Source: Loxodes magnus
Lineage: Eukaryota; Ciliophora; Karyorelictea; Loxodida; Loxodidae
NCBI GenBank assembly: GCA_946699065.1
Contig: CAMPDV010000004.1
Span: forward strand, 310,001 to 374,000
Reading direction: 5' to 3'
DNA length: 64,000 nt
Shown here: piece after piece, positions 37,799-50,239 of the stretch
How positions within the stretch are numbered: the first letter of the stretch is position 1
How the letters are laid out: each line of letters starts with the position of its first letter
The notes under the pieces: model-generated
Seen by the model: the letters and a program-made list of their open reading frames with translations, nothing else
What the model was told of the DNA's origin: nothing
Database searches by the model: none
Position numbers and translations under genes: made by a program

Positions 37799-39790
37799 TC
37801 AAGTGTCATGTGCTAAAGCAAAAGACCAATTTTTAACGTACCTGCCTGCTTTTTAAGTTTATTTGTTTTCCAAAATTTGCTCTATTTATATGTTTTATTA
37901 GACTATGCTTTTATTCACTAATTTTTAAGTAGGAGCTGCTATATCTTTCTTTAAAATTGCATCTCAATCAATGTCTGAGAAAAAGGGATGTTATTTTATT
38001 TCTTGAGCTTCTCTCTCTGAGCTTCCTAGTCTTTAAGCTGGCTCTTTTTCCAATAAACCTTTAAAAAGCTATTTTATTTCAGGACTTAGAGATTTAGGAA
38101 CAGTAAGTTTACCTTTTTGAATATTCAAGAACAGTTGTTCTCTGTTTTAAGAGAAATAAGGTGGATGACCAATCACCATTTCATATAAAAGAACACCTAC
38201 TAAATATCAATCTACAGCTTGACCGTGTCCCTATCTCTTGAGCATCTCAGGTGCTAAATAGGCAATAGAACCGCAAAAGCTTTTGGTTGTATCTTTCTCA
38301 GTTATATTTTCTTTTGACAATCCAAAGTCAGTTAATACAATATGTCCATCATAATCAACAACTACATTATCAGGCTTTAAATCCCTATAAATGATGTTAT
38401 TTTTATGCAGATGCTCTATAGCTAGAATTATTTCAGCTATGTATATTTTTGCTTTCTACTCAGAAAATCTCTTTTCCACCCTTAAATGCTAAGACAAATC
38501 TCCTCCAGGACAATATTATAAGATTAAATACAACTTATCATTTGTTTAAAAGGCATAGTAGAGACTGACAATAAATGGATGGTTAGTTACTGATAATATA
38601 TTTCGTTCTGTCTAAGCATATCTCACTAGATTCTTTCCATAGATATATTCTTTAAATAAGATCTTCATTGCATATAATCTTTTGGTGTTCTTCTCCTCTA
38701 CCAAATATACTTCTCCAAATGATCCTTTTCCCAGTTACTTAATGGGCTTAAAACTTTCAGGGCTAATTTTTTAATTGAAGCTTTTCTTTCTCTGAAGAGA
38801 GCCCTCACTTTGATTATCTTAAGAATTTTGGAATTTCTAAGGAGATTAACTTCTCACTTGTCTCAAAGCATGCATCATTTGCTAAATCTAATTCTTATTA
38901 GAGTGCTAAATATGGACTTCCCTATTTTCAAATTTCATGTTCATTCGCTTTGGTAGATCCATTTACCTTAGAGTTTACTGATAAAATTCAACTATATCAT
39001 GTGACTCTATCATTTAAAAAGGAGTTTAATTACTTGTATTTACCAGCTTATCATTTGCATTGTGATACAAAAGTACTTTTATAATGTTCTTAAATCCTTT
39101 TTTGCATGCATAATGTAAAGATGTGTTTTTGCTTCTGTCTTAGCAATTAACTCCTGCATTCCATCGAAGGAAAAGTTTAACTAGCTGAAGATTATCTCTT
39201 TTTGAAGCTAAATGAAGAACTGTTCTCTTCTTTATGTTTTTCTGGTGAATATTAGCCTTTCCTTTTGCTAGCAAGATCTCACATATTTTTACATTTCCTT
39301 TTTTAGCTGCATAGTGCAATGCTGAATTTATTTAATCATCTAATGGACTGGAAGTACAAGCAGTGCTTTATCCTATCTATTTTACATCTAGAAGCTTTTA
39401 ACAAATTTCTTTATCTTAGTTATCTATAGCTTTTCATAAGAGCTAGGTATGATAGACTCTCAAGTTTACAAATTAGTTCAAGTCCTAAACACTCAAAATT
39501 TTATCAATTTTATTTTTCAGTTCATTTTGGCTGATACTCTCTATCTAAATTTATTATCCAGTGTCAAGATTTTTAATTACGAAGTTCTTTATTTCAGGGA
39601 TTTATGTAGCAGGAGTTTAAAATTTCTAAGGTATTTTCTAAGCTATAAATGAGCCTTCTAAAACGCTTCTACCCATTTCTTATTTCTCAATCACGCTGCC
39701 ATTACTCTCAATGTCCTGTCTTAGTTCATTAATAGTGACTTTGGTATCTTCACTTAGATTTTTAGTATTTAGCTCTTAAAATTTTTCCAT
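37799..39790 (-). CDS. Ankyrin-repeat AGC-family protein kinase, 663 aa
   Basis: Residues about 120-260 hold ankyrin repeats ([60 protein letters not shown]). A linker and an AGC-type kinase domain follow. Kinase motifs are [20 protein letters not shown] with the ATP lysine, [33 protein letters not shown] and a substrate-loop [16 protein letters not shown] (Trp is TGA). [17 protein letters not shown] and [12 protein letters not shown] mark the AGC C-terminal lobe. The tail is short and lacks a clear hydrophobic motif. Ankyrin-AGC fusions are unusual; the repeats probably target the kinase. The last dozen residues before the TGA could be altered if a 29-nt GT..AG segment near 37830 is spliced. 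Confidence 0.88.
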
Positions 39791-41808
39791 TAATTAATAT
39801 GGAAGTAATATACCTTGCAAGCATCCCTTTTTATTATAATTAAATACTATCTAATGCTATATAAGTCTTACACCCAATATCTCCTTTCTTTATTTACAGC
39901 CTACTGCTTAATATTCCAGTCTCCATATCTAAGCACTTGTATCTTCTGAAGCTAAATAAAAGGAATGAATGTAGTAGTTTTAATGACTTAAATGAATAGT
40001 AATAGCGATAGTTATCCTATTAAGGATTAGATTTACTAATATGAATCACTATATTATATAGCATTTAAGATACTTTTTATAGCACTCTCACTTTTATTCT
40101 CGTAAGAGTATAGTTATTAAGGCAGCTTAACTAAATTGCTAGCTTTGGAAATTTTTAGTTACCTTTAACTATCATTTTCTGTTCCAAGACAATAAAAGTT
40201 TAATCTCTATTTAGGTAACTAAAACACTATTTTAAAGTTAGAGTACTGATTTCGAGTTTAGGGGAAGTATTGGAATAGAATCTCAAAGAAGAGGTAAAAC
40301 TAGCAATAAATGGAAGCGAAACGGAAACATAACCTCTATAATAAATAAAGAAGCTAGCTTAAAGTAAATAAAAAGGTAAAAGATCATAGATTAGATATAT
40401 CTTTATAGTACTTAAGTTATAATATAGAGTAACTCACATTAGGAATTTAGCCTTTAATTATAGGAAACTAAACTCTAAAATTTAACTAGATAGTCAGATA
40501 ACTTTATCATCTATCTAATTGATTCCAGTGTTAAGTAGCAAAGACATTTAAGAGTTAATACTATAAATGTGCTTATAAATGAAACTAGACTATTATACCA
40601 GTAAGATATTTCAAATAAGTAATTTTTAATGTATGATAAATATCAAAGATTTGGGATAATAAATCTCTTTTATTAGAAATAAAATAAGGGTATTAATATC
40701 ATATTCTTACTTATACTTGGATCTATTCAATCAGCTTTAAGATTTTATACAAACTTAAAGATTAAAAATCCTTGCCAAAGATTAAGAATTAGGTCTTTGT
40801 TAATTAATCCCCAGATAAACTTAGCAAATTAAAAGAGCTAAAGAAGGAAAGAAAGGATAATAATTAAATATAAGTGATGTAATGTTTAGCATTGTAAAGA
40901 ATAAGAAAGCCAATTATTAAAATAAACTTATTTAAAATAATTTAAAGTAGACTCTATTTTTAAAATCTCTAATATCAAGATCATAAAATTAAGGGTAAGT
41001 ATAAATATTTCTCAATTATATAAGTTAAATGCTAATTTAATTATAAGGATTAAAATAATACTGTCGCATGAATGATTGTCTTTAGTAAAAGTAACCCTAT
41101 CAGGCTATATCTTTTAAAGGCACCTTAAATTAAAGTCTTTGGATTATATCTTATTTTTCTATTAAGCAGGTGGTATCATACTATATATTAATTTTCTATT
41201 ATCCTTATTTACTTTATACATAAGATAACTTTAGCTGCTAAAAGTGAAGATAGATGAGCAAGAGTAATTAACTTTAATACATATACCTGCAAGTTTGCCT
41301 AATTAGAGATAATTTAAATAATATACAAAGTATTATAGGAACAAGGCTAGTCTAAAAGCTTATCTTAGTAGATAATGTTAAATAAGCTAAAGAAAATAGG
41401 AAATCTAAGTAACTTTAAGGATATTCTTATATACAAACTTATAATACTTAAATATGCTAATCGCATCTGTTAGTAAAAATATAAGAAAAGTAGAAGCTTG
41501 AAAGAGCGATACTAATCTCAGATAGCTAAGAGATAATATAGAGAAATTTAATTACATAAGAAATTCTAAATAATCGATTAGTATTTACTATGTTATATGA
41601 AAAGATATTAGATCCTTGATACTTTTTTAAGCTTTAAAGTATAAATAATCACGAAGAAACATAATGAGCTAAAATATTTCCCTAATAAGTCATAGTGAAG
41701 GCTTATTAAATATTTAATCCAAATCTTAGATCTTTTTAGTATAGCTTAGTAATAAAAGGGAGCTTGAAATGAGATAAATAAATATAATTGTTTGATGATT
41801 TAACTGTT
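39791..41808. other. 2-kb AT-rich spacer
   Basis: No reading frame with a domain or charge bias. The sequence is rich in short TTAAG, TAAGCT and ATATTA words. The ankyrin-kinase promoter lies at its left end; the right end is downstream of the kelch gene. Confidence 0.4.
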
Positions 41809-42669
41809 TCAGTTGATTGCTGTTGTAGTTAAGGTATCCGAATTATTCCAATATCCTTCTTTTGTATCATAGAAATATAAGGTGTACACATTCTTTCTGG
41901 AATAATGATACATGTAGATATTCTCTCTTCATGTTTGAGGTAAGTAATAAAACTAGTAGCAATTTGGGAATGGAATACCATGGCTTATTATGTTTTTCTC
42001 ATCTTATAGATAAGTTGCTGGAAGTTTATTTGAAGCGAAAATGAACTTTGCACTTTAGTTCTAGCCAATACATGGATTAGAGGGCAATGGAAGAATCATT
42101 TCTAATGGTTGTCATGACTCTCTTATCATATTTCATTGGTAAATTTTATCCGAGAACTATTATCCATTCTAACCTCCATAAATGGTTAGGTCTTCATAAC
42201 ATAGGTTAATTCCATGATTACATAGCTTTTAAGGCATACAATTAGCTTCTGTGAAAGTTTTTTAATTAATGTCTCAAATTCATATTGTATCTTGTGATTC
42301 CCCTTCCCAATAACCTCCTGTTATGAATGCTTTACCTTAAATTTACTCCCCTATAGCTTTATGAGAAAATCTAGGCTAAGGCATATAATATTTTTCCAAC
42401 TAGTTATAACTAATAACAGACCACAGTCTAGAAAACTCCACTTTCCCTTCAAATTTTCCTCCAGAAACATAAAAAGTACTACCAATTTAAAAATTAAAAG
42501 ACCTTTAAGAATCTTAGTAAATATCGACCATTCTAAGACTAGAGCTGAATGTTTCAAAATTATAAGCAGAGAAGCAGTTTCTGTTAATATGCATAATATA
42601 ATACTCTTCCTAGTTCTCTTATTAAGATATCATGGATTCATTTCACTACCTTTCTTAGCATTAACCCAT
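41809..42669 (-). CDS. Kelch-repeat protein, about 286 aa
   Basis: Repeated kelch blades are visible: GSTFYVSGGKFEGKVEF, GKAFITGGYWEGESQDTIW, and LTIYGGQNGQQFSDKIYQW followed by RESWQPLE. The double-glycine strands and the spaced Tyr/Trp are diagnostic. Four or more Trp are TGA (TIWIWDI, IYQWN, ESWQPL, QTWREN), so the gene is invisible under other codes. The C-terminal half (YDTKEGYWNN) continues the blade pattern to a TGA at 41809. The start is uncertain: the frame is open upstream to about 42950, and the ATG at 42669 is the first clear one. It probably forms a beta-propeller for protein binding. It is divergent from the TOM22-like gene, whose ATG lies 293 nt away. Confidence 0.75.
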
Positions 42670-42962
42670 ATTATTGCCAGTAAGATGAAATTCAAATATT
42701 ATGAAGATTGCTTAGTTTACAATATCTAATCAATATTTACCTCTATTTCATTTATTACCCAGAGTAGAATATTCATAGCTTTGAAAGACAATCCCTTCTT
42801 TGCCTGAATTGTATTATTCTCTTCTTCATATAGTAAAGAGAGATATAGAGATAAAAGAAGCAAGAGTAGAAAGATAGAAGGAGTGGAGGGCATAAAGAGG
42901 GTTGTAGAGAGGTGTTTTAGTTGAAATAAAAAGGAGGAAGCTTTAAATAAATAATCTAAATA

Positions 42963-43256
42963 ATGGCTGAGTATTAAACCAGGTTCTCCTATTATCTCCA
43001 ATAATTTAAAAGCTCTAACGTTGGGCATAAACTTGGGGATCTCTGGTCTAATAAAATTAAGAAATACGGGGTCAAGGGATGGACGAAAGGAAAGAACGCA
43101 GTGTGGACTTTGAGCACTGCATTTCTTATTGTAATAATACCAATAGGAGTGGAAAATCTCCTAGAAGGTGAAGCAACAGCTGCCTATTTATCAAGTTAGT
43201 TAGCAAATTAGGAATAGGAAAAAGGTCAATCTGATTATTCAATGAGGCCTTATTGA
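42963..43256 (+). CDS. TOM22-like mitochondrial import receptor subunit, 97 aa
   Basis: MAEYQTRFSYYLQQFKSSN, then amphipathic KLGDLWSNKIKKYGVKGWTK, then a single membrane helix in GKNAVWTLSTAFLIVIIPIG and the acidic tail VENLLEGEATAAYL. The basic amphipathic segment ending in Gly-Lys-x-x-Trp, the conserved Pro in the helix and the acidic residue just after it are the TOM22/TOM9 pattern. TOM22 is the central receptor and organiser of the outer-membrane protein translocase, anchored by its C-terminal half. Length fits the short (plant/protist) members. All Trp are TGG, as expected for so short a gene if TGA close to the end terminates. The stop is TGA after SMRPY. Confidence 0.7.
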
Positions 43257-43578
43257 AGATAAAGATTAAAAATTTATATTATAATTTTTTCTCTAACCTA
43301 AGATCAACTATAAGCAATCATTTTCCATATCCATACCAATCTTACTATTTTTTAAATATTAAAGCTAAACTTAGATAAGTTTCCAGCAATACTTTAATTT
43401 GCTAATACTGGTAGTGTTTCTTTACCTTATAGTAGTAATTTTTTATATGAATAAAGACAAAAAGGAGTACTAAGTAAAAAAGAGTCTTATCTTAGTTAAT
43501 GAATAATTGGAAATATTAGGAAGTTACTAGATTACTTAAAGCTAAAGAAAAATAAGATCTTTTCAAATTTTTGAAGTA
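43257..43578. other. Spacer between convergent genes
   Basis: 322 nt of AT-rich sequence between the TOM22-like stop and the stop of the long coiled-coil gene. No gene seen. Confidence 0.45.
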
Positions 43579-46500
43579 TCATTAAAAAGTGAAGATAATC
43601 ATTACTCTTCTATAAGGTATAGATTATCCCAAAACATTTAAAGATTTAGCGAAATGGAAACTAAATGTTATAAGATTCAAAAATTAAAATTAAAGATATA
43701 GAATTCTTTAAAATTCACAAGAGGCCTCTTTTTCTTAGGAGAAAATATTACTTTTTCTAATACTTTATGAGCCTGAAAAATTTAAATAATCTTGGATAGT
43801 TCTATTCTCAGATAATCCCTCCTTAATATTATAGTTGCTGTTAGTTATCTCAATCTTCTTACTTGGTACAAATTTCCAACCATCTTTGCTATCTTCAATG
43901 AATTTTAAGCTTTTTTTGTCTAAGTTTTGGTTCTGTTTGATAAATTAATAATCTCTTTCTATATAGAAAATTACCGAAAATTTAAGTTCCATAGCCACCT
44001 ATGTTGTGGTTGAACACAACACTCGAAAAAGCTTCTGGACTTATAAAATCTGAATCTTTAGATTAAGAAATTTCAAGAGCCTCCTTATAAATATCCAATA
44101 CTTTTTATTTACTAACGTTTTAGTCTACAATCTTACATAGACACTCAAATTCAGCTATATTCAGCACACTTTCTCTACCTTAGTTTGCTTAATCAAATAG
44201 TTATTTTAGACATTCAAAGTCTCTTGTTCTTTTAGCTTCATATTCATCACAGATTGCACTCATAAATGTAACTTTACTAATCAATCAGTCATTCTTACTC
44301 CTGCCTTTCTTGATAATGTAGTCTGTCTTTTACTAGAAATCTTGATAGTTTATTTTTTCTTAATTTTATGGATCAAAATACTGTTTGATTGTTTTAGCAT
44401 TATCTGTATTGAACTCTATTCTATGAATATTTCTAAGTCCCTCCATAAATTACTAGTATGTTATTATTCCCTTCTATTCAGTATCCAACTAATTGAATAT
44501 GTCTAATAAGGATTTATCCAAGTTATCTATTCTCCATCCATATAAAAATAGGATATACTAGCTTTTATTTTACTTATAGGCAGAAAGTCTTTGCATCATA
44601 TTGTTTTCAAGATTTTTGTCACTACCAAAAACAAGCTTAACTAATTCTAATACGTCAACAAGAGGTGCTAATCCGCCTATTGAAACTAGTTCATTATCTT
44701 CTTATCTACTTGTTTTGGATACTTCTGAGTTAGTTTCATTTTCTTAATCTTAATAGTCTTTCAAATCCTAGAAATCAGATGCTATTTTAACAAATGCAAT
44801 ATTAATTCTTATTAAAAAGGTGCCTAAAATTTAATCAGTAGGGCTTTAATGAAATATACGAAGAAATCTAGCAAAAAGTATACCATATTCTTGCTTTTCT
44901 TTATAAAGCTTTTTAAGTGATACTAGTAATGCAGCAACCTATATCTTTGCTGATTACATATTGCCATGAACTTCTATCAAATAGTCTATTAGAAAATTAG
45001 GAATTTCTCTTGTTTTAAATCCAGCTCTTAAGTCTTCTTAGTCTACTATAAATTTTCGTTGCATTACTTACTCAAATAATTTGAAAGGATTTATACTAGG
45101 AAGCTCCTATATTTCCTTAACATCTTAAACAAATTTAAGCAGAATATTCTGCTAAAGTCACTACTTTTTTTGCAGTAGATATAATTAAATAAAGTTCATA
45201 CTCTTAGTTTCTTTAACTGGCTACATTGAATGACTTCCTCTTTTCTTTAATTCTTAATTGATACTTTCATCTCACAATTGAACATACATCCTACGTAATT
45301 AAACTCTATCATTAATTCTTCCTTAATAAAGTTCGTCAAAATCTTTTACCTTTTACTCATTTTCTTATATCTTATCTTATAATGACTCTACAAGTTTTTA
45401 AAGGGATGCTATTTATACATTTTAAAGATTTAGCTCTTCCTTTTCAATCTATAATTGTAAATTTTTGCTAATAAGTTGTTCGTCGCTAATTTTCTCTTAC
45501 ACTAACTTTTTTAACATCATATTCTCCTAAGCTACTTTTTCCATGTGATCACATTTATTTTATAGCTCTTTAAGCTAGTCTAATTACTCGCTCAGTATAC
45601 TTACTTTTTCTTATTATATCTGAAATTACTTTGTAAGAGTCTTTATTTCGTTATGTTGCCAGTCGTTTATAGAGTAAAGTTAAGAGCACTCTTCTTACTT
45701 AAATGCATATTCGTTTTTAGCCTGCTCAATTTGATAATTCAACTCCTCAATTAACTGTTACTGAATTTAGCATTCATTTGCAACAATTTATTCCATACTC
45801 AGCTAATCTTAAAGGATTATTCCTTACTATTTATCTTTGCAATATTAAATCTCTTAATTGTTAAGTATCGCTAAATCTTTAGTAGCCTATAATTTTAAGA
45901 CTTCTATTTCCTATTTTAATGAAATATTTTCTTATTGTAGTTACTTATTAATTTCTTCTAACTAGCTTATTTTTTCTTTTTAATCTTCTAAGTTTTCTAA
46001 TTAATCTTCTCTATTTTATTTTAACTGCTCTATTTCAAGATACTGCTATTTGAGATTTAGTTCATTTATTTTAGCCTCTTTCAGTTCTTCTTAACTTTTT
46101 TCTATCTTCCGCTATAAACTTTTCAATTCCTCAATTTATTATTATATTAATGTATTTTTCTAACCTATTTCTTTTACTGCTTTGTTTAGCTTTTCTTGTA
46201 ACTTTTAATTTTTATGACTGAGATCATTAATTAATGTCTTTCTTTCTTTTACTTCTGCCTCAATACTACAAATTTTCTAATTTAGCTTAGTCTAAATCTT
46301 TATTGATAATAGCTTTTCTTCTTAAAGCTATTATTTTAGTGTTCTTTACTCTAGTTATACTTAATGAAGTAAGTTTTCGATTTGTTATTTTGAGTTCTTT
46401 ACTGCAATTTCCTTTAGCTATACATCAATTTAGCTTTTATTTAGCTTTGCTTTCAGATGAGTTATCTATTAGTCTAACTCCTTGATAGACTGAATCTATT

Positions 46501-49500
46501 CCTTCTATTGAGTTGTCAGTTCTTAGTTCTCTCAATATATTTAAGCAATTTAATTCTAGGCAGCTATTTACTCTTCCTTAAGTTAATCATTCTATTCTAG
46601 TATCTCTTCATACTTTTGATTAAGTATTTCTAACTCTCGTTTCTTTAAAGTTAACTGGTTTTTCAATTCTTTTAGCTATAAACTATTAATTAGCTAGTTT
46701 TTAAAAGTCTTTGCTTTTTCATTCTTTTACTATAGCAAAGTAATTTCTTTACCCTTTTTGCTTTCTAGTAATAGAAGTTAATGATTGAGGGTTTATTCAA
46801 AATTGGAATCCATAAGCTTCAAATTCTAAAAACTCATTTCAGTGAGTTAATTTAGTTGGTTTTTGATTCATTCAATTATTTTGGAAATATTTTCTTATCT
46901 TTCTTGCATTTAACTTTCAATCTCCAGTATATTTTCTATTTAGATATTTCTACTTAGCGTTATGCTCTATACTTCATTTTCGTTTTATAGTAGATAAGCT
47001 ATATCGCTTATACTGTTTTATATCTGACTGAGATAATTAAATGTTTTCACTTTCCATTCTCAAACACTTTCCACTACTTCATTCGTTTTTCTTTCCATAT
47101 TTAAGTTTTAAAATTATAACTGCTAAATCACTTTTTCCTTTTCTTCCAAATCATCCTGCATATTCTTATTTATATCCTCTTAAGCATATTTAACAATATC
47201 ATTTAAATTGCCTTATAAAGTAGTTAGATTACTCTTGCGTTAAATTAGTTCGCTTTCTAAAAAGTCTCTTTCTTATTTAATTTTTAAGAGTTGCTGAATG
47301 CTTTCTCTTTTATCTGATTCTAGCTAAAAAAGTTAATGATCTAAACCTGGTTTTCTTTGCATTAGTAGTAGTGTTTTTTAACTTTCAGCTCATAGTTCTT
47401 TCTATATAGAGCAAGTTTGTTTATTCAACTCAAAAATTACTTCGAATTGTTTCTTTATTCTTTCTTATACCTCATCATGCTCTTAGGGTATTCCTTCAAA
47501 TATAATATCACAATTTTTTCCAAGCATTCTAAGATTTTTTTCCACTCCTCTGATAACTTTCATTAGCAGTTAAGAAGATCCTTCTAAAATCTGAGACTGA
47601 CTTTGAAATTCCTAATTATCGAGTGATGATTTTACCTCCATAGCAGAGGCTGATTTGATAACAGGTTATTTCATCTAAATGTTATATATAATCTCTCTAC
47701 TCTCAAGTTCTTTTAGTTAATTCTAGAGCTTTGCATTGGAACTCTATAACTCCTAAATTTATTAGTTAGCTCTTTTTTAATCTTCTTCCATATTCCGCAT
47801 AACTTAGACAGTAGCTTTGAAACTGAAATAAGACTCTTTTATTTAAGGATAATTTTCTACCCCAAGTTTCTGAATTCAAGTATCATATATATTAAATGCC
47901 TCTTCTATGCTTTCAATAGTATCATATTCCTTCAAATTCTCTTAATTTATCTCTAATAATTCCTATAATGGAACTTGAGCTTCTTTAAGTAACCCTAAGA
48001 CTTTCTTAATGTCCTATTTAAACGTATACTACTTAATATGCTCTAATTATGTCATAATTTACTCTTCTAATCTATTTTTCCTGCTTAACTCTTCAATAGT
48101 CTTTTTAAATAGCTTCACTAGTTTTAAGAAAAGCACTTCATCTGTTACATATTTAGAAGGTAAGCTTTACATTACTTTTAACAAACTTTCTAGCAATTTA
48201 TCTTGAGCTTTTTCGAAGTATTGAGTATTCAGCAGTACAGTATTTAAATAATCTTCCAATCCTTAAATCTAGTGATAAATGCTATCCTATTTAGTGACAT
48301 TTTATACCTTTTATTATAAGTTTTGAAGTTAATCTCTAGTCTCTACAAATTCTTCACTGGACCCTATTTATTAGATCTATTTAAACTGAAGCTTTATAAT
48401 CTTCTTAAGAGTATCTGTTAAATGATAAATCTCTACTTACTCTTCCTTACTCCTTTCTTAGGTTTCTAGTTATTCTTAGATCTGTTACTTACCGCTATTA
48501 TTTAAGTCCTGGCTATCGCTTTCTATATAGATCTCTTGATTTAATTCGCTTTATTTTTTCCATAGTGTTTTCCTTTTTAATTCTTATTCTAGCTGCTTTG
48601 GTGTCGTTTGTTGAGATTTAGAATATAAGGTTTTTTTGCTCAATTCCGAACACATGGATTTAGACATTTTTTTAGCTTTTTATAAAGGAGAACTTAAGAA
48701 AGCAGTGAAATTGTCTATATTAATAGCTTCAGTATTTTGGGTATGGAGATGATATCTTTTGACTTAGTTAAGAACTCTTTCAGGGATAAAGGAAATATCA
48801 TGATGAGGGTATTCATTCTTCTTAGTAAGCAAATCAGATAATAAAATTATTAACGTTGATAACTGTGTTGATGCTAAAGCTCCTGGTTACATTTTCGTGC
48901 AAGACAAGTTTATAGTTTCTCCATCACATATAACATAAATGAATTTCCCTGATGGAAAGGAGTATTTAGTGAGTGAAGTCTTGATAATTTCGATTTTAAC
49001 TCCTGGTAAAGACGATAACTATTACATATCAATACCTTGATCCTCAAAACACATGGAGCATAAAATACTTCCTGCTTTCAATTTTTCAAAGTTCTTTTTT
49101 GTTATTTTAAAGCTTTCATTTACTATAACAAAGTCTGAAAGCTGTAGAGTTTAACTGAGTCTTTTAACCTCAAATCCTTTCAAACTAGCTGTTAATGCTT
49201 TCTCAGGATTTACTTCACAAATTATAACTTTTGACCCTTTTTCTCTTAAACTCATAGCAGATTTTATACCAAATTCGTTTCATCCTAAAATACCTATCAT
49301 TTTACCAAAAGGCCTGGTTCCTGATAAAGTAGTTAGAACATCACTTAGCATATTTGCTAGCAAACTAATGTTATCAAGTTAAGGTTTATTAGCAATTAAA
49401 GGGAAAACTATTTTACTTTATTTTTTAAGCTTATTAAATATGAATTATCCTTATGCAGTGTCATCGAATATTCCTTTGATATTCTAACATATTTTTGTAA

Positions 49501-50239
49501 ATCAATTAGGATCTTTTGTAATGCGCTCCTTCATAACTTAGAACATAACTTAGTAATACTAACTATATCCTTGATGTTCTACTTATAGTGCATTAATATC
49601 TTAAGTACTTTACTACTATGCATTACCTTAGCTTTGAAAATAGATATCTCCATTATAAGTCGTTGATTTAGTAATAATTGCCTTGCTTCTTGGGCTTTAA
49701 ACTTGTTTGCTTAGTGTAGATTAATCTGTTTTTTACTATTAAAAGGGTATTATAATTTTGCCTATATCTAAAGGGAAATTTTAATGAGTCATAAAATATT
49801 TTTCAAGTTCTGCTCCCATAAAAATAAACTCAGTAGCAACTCCTCCATCATCTAGAATTAAATCAGGGCCTTAATCTTTGAAGCTTAGGCATAATTCGAG
49901 GCTTTGAATGTAATGCAAGTTATTCATTTTTCTAAAGGCAAATACCTTTCCCATTTACTTTCCTACTAAAGCTGCTGCTACGTTATCATAAACTTGTCTA
50001 CCTTTACAAGATGCTAGCTAAATTTAAGCTCCCATCTGATGCAAAATGTCAATTAAAACTGCAGTTTGAGGGTTTATATGAGCAAACATTGAAACTTTGA
50101 TACCATTGAATACTTTACTATCCCCTAAATCTTATCTGCAAGCCAAAAGGCCTTCTAAATCAGATTTGCACTAGTCAATTTCGTGATTTCCTGATTCTGC
50201 CAAACTTAGGTCTTTAATTCAATAGTCCTCAGTTTACAT
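43579..50239 (-). CDS. S-adenosylhomocysteine-hydrolase-like domain fused to a giant coiled coil, 2,214 aa
   Basis: One frame runs from ATG at 50239 to 43975, crosses a 16-nt intron, and ends at TGA (43579-43581). Residues about 1-510 follow S-adenosylhomocysteine hydrolase throughout: FNGIKVSMFAHINPQTAVLI, IQLASCK, DLILDDGGVAT, the Rossmann region MIGILGWNEFGIKSAMSL with VIICEVNPEKAL, and late GKFIYVICDGETINLSC. Catalytic and NAD-loop residues are changed (KxxFDN reads QLDN, GxGxxG reads GWNEFG) and a Gln-rich insert is present, so it is probably a pseudo-enzyme like AHCYL/IRBIT. Residue 525 onward is a Glu/Gln/Lys/Leu heptad coiled coil of about 1,350 residues. A globular tail holds an EF-hand-like DTEQKGIITYQQ. 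If the TAA four codons before Met-525 were a stop, this would be two genes only 12 nt apart. Confidence 0.75.
43959..43974 (-). other. 16-nt spliceosomal intron
   Basis: On the minus strand this reads GTAATTTTCTATATAG. Splicing turns GGYGTQIF directly into ERDYQFIKQNQNLDKKS and keeps a well-formed C-terminus (KDGWKFVPSKKIEITNS). The unspliced frame becomes nonsense-like. Confidence 0.75.

Noticed and set aside
42361-42729. Plus-strand open frame of 122 codons
   Set aside because: It lies antisense to the kelch repeats, whose motifs are clear on the minus strand.
42726-43028. Minus-strand hydrophobic open frame
   Set aside because: It is antisense to the TOM22-like gene and to the upstream end of the kelch gene. 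Its Leu-rich product is what the complement of charged codons gives.
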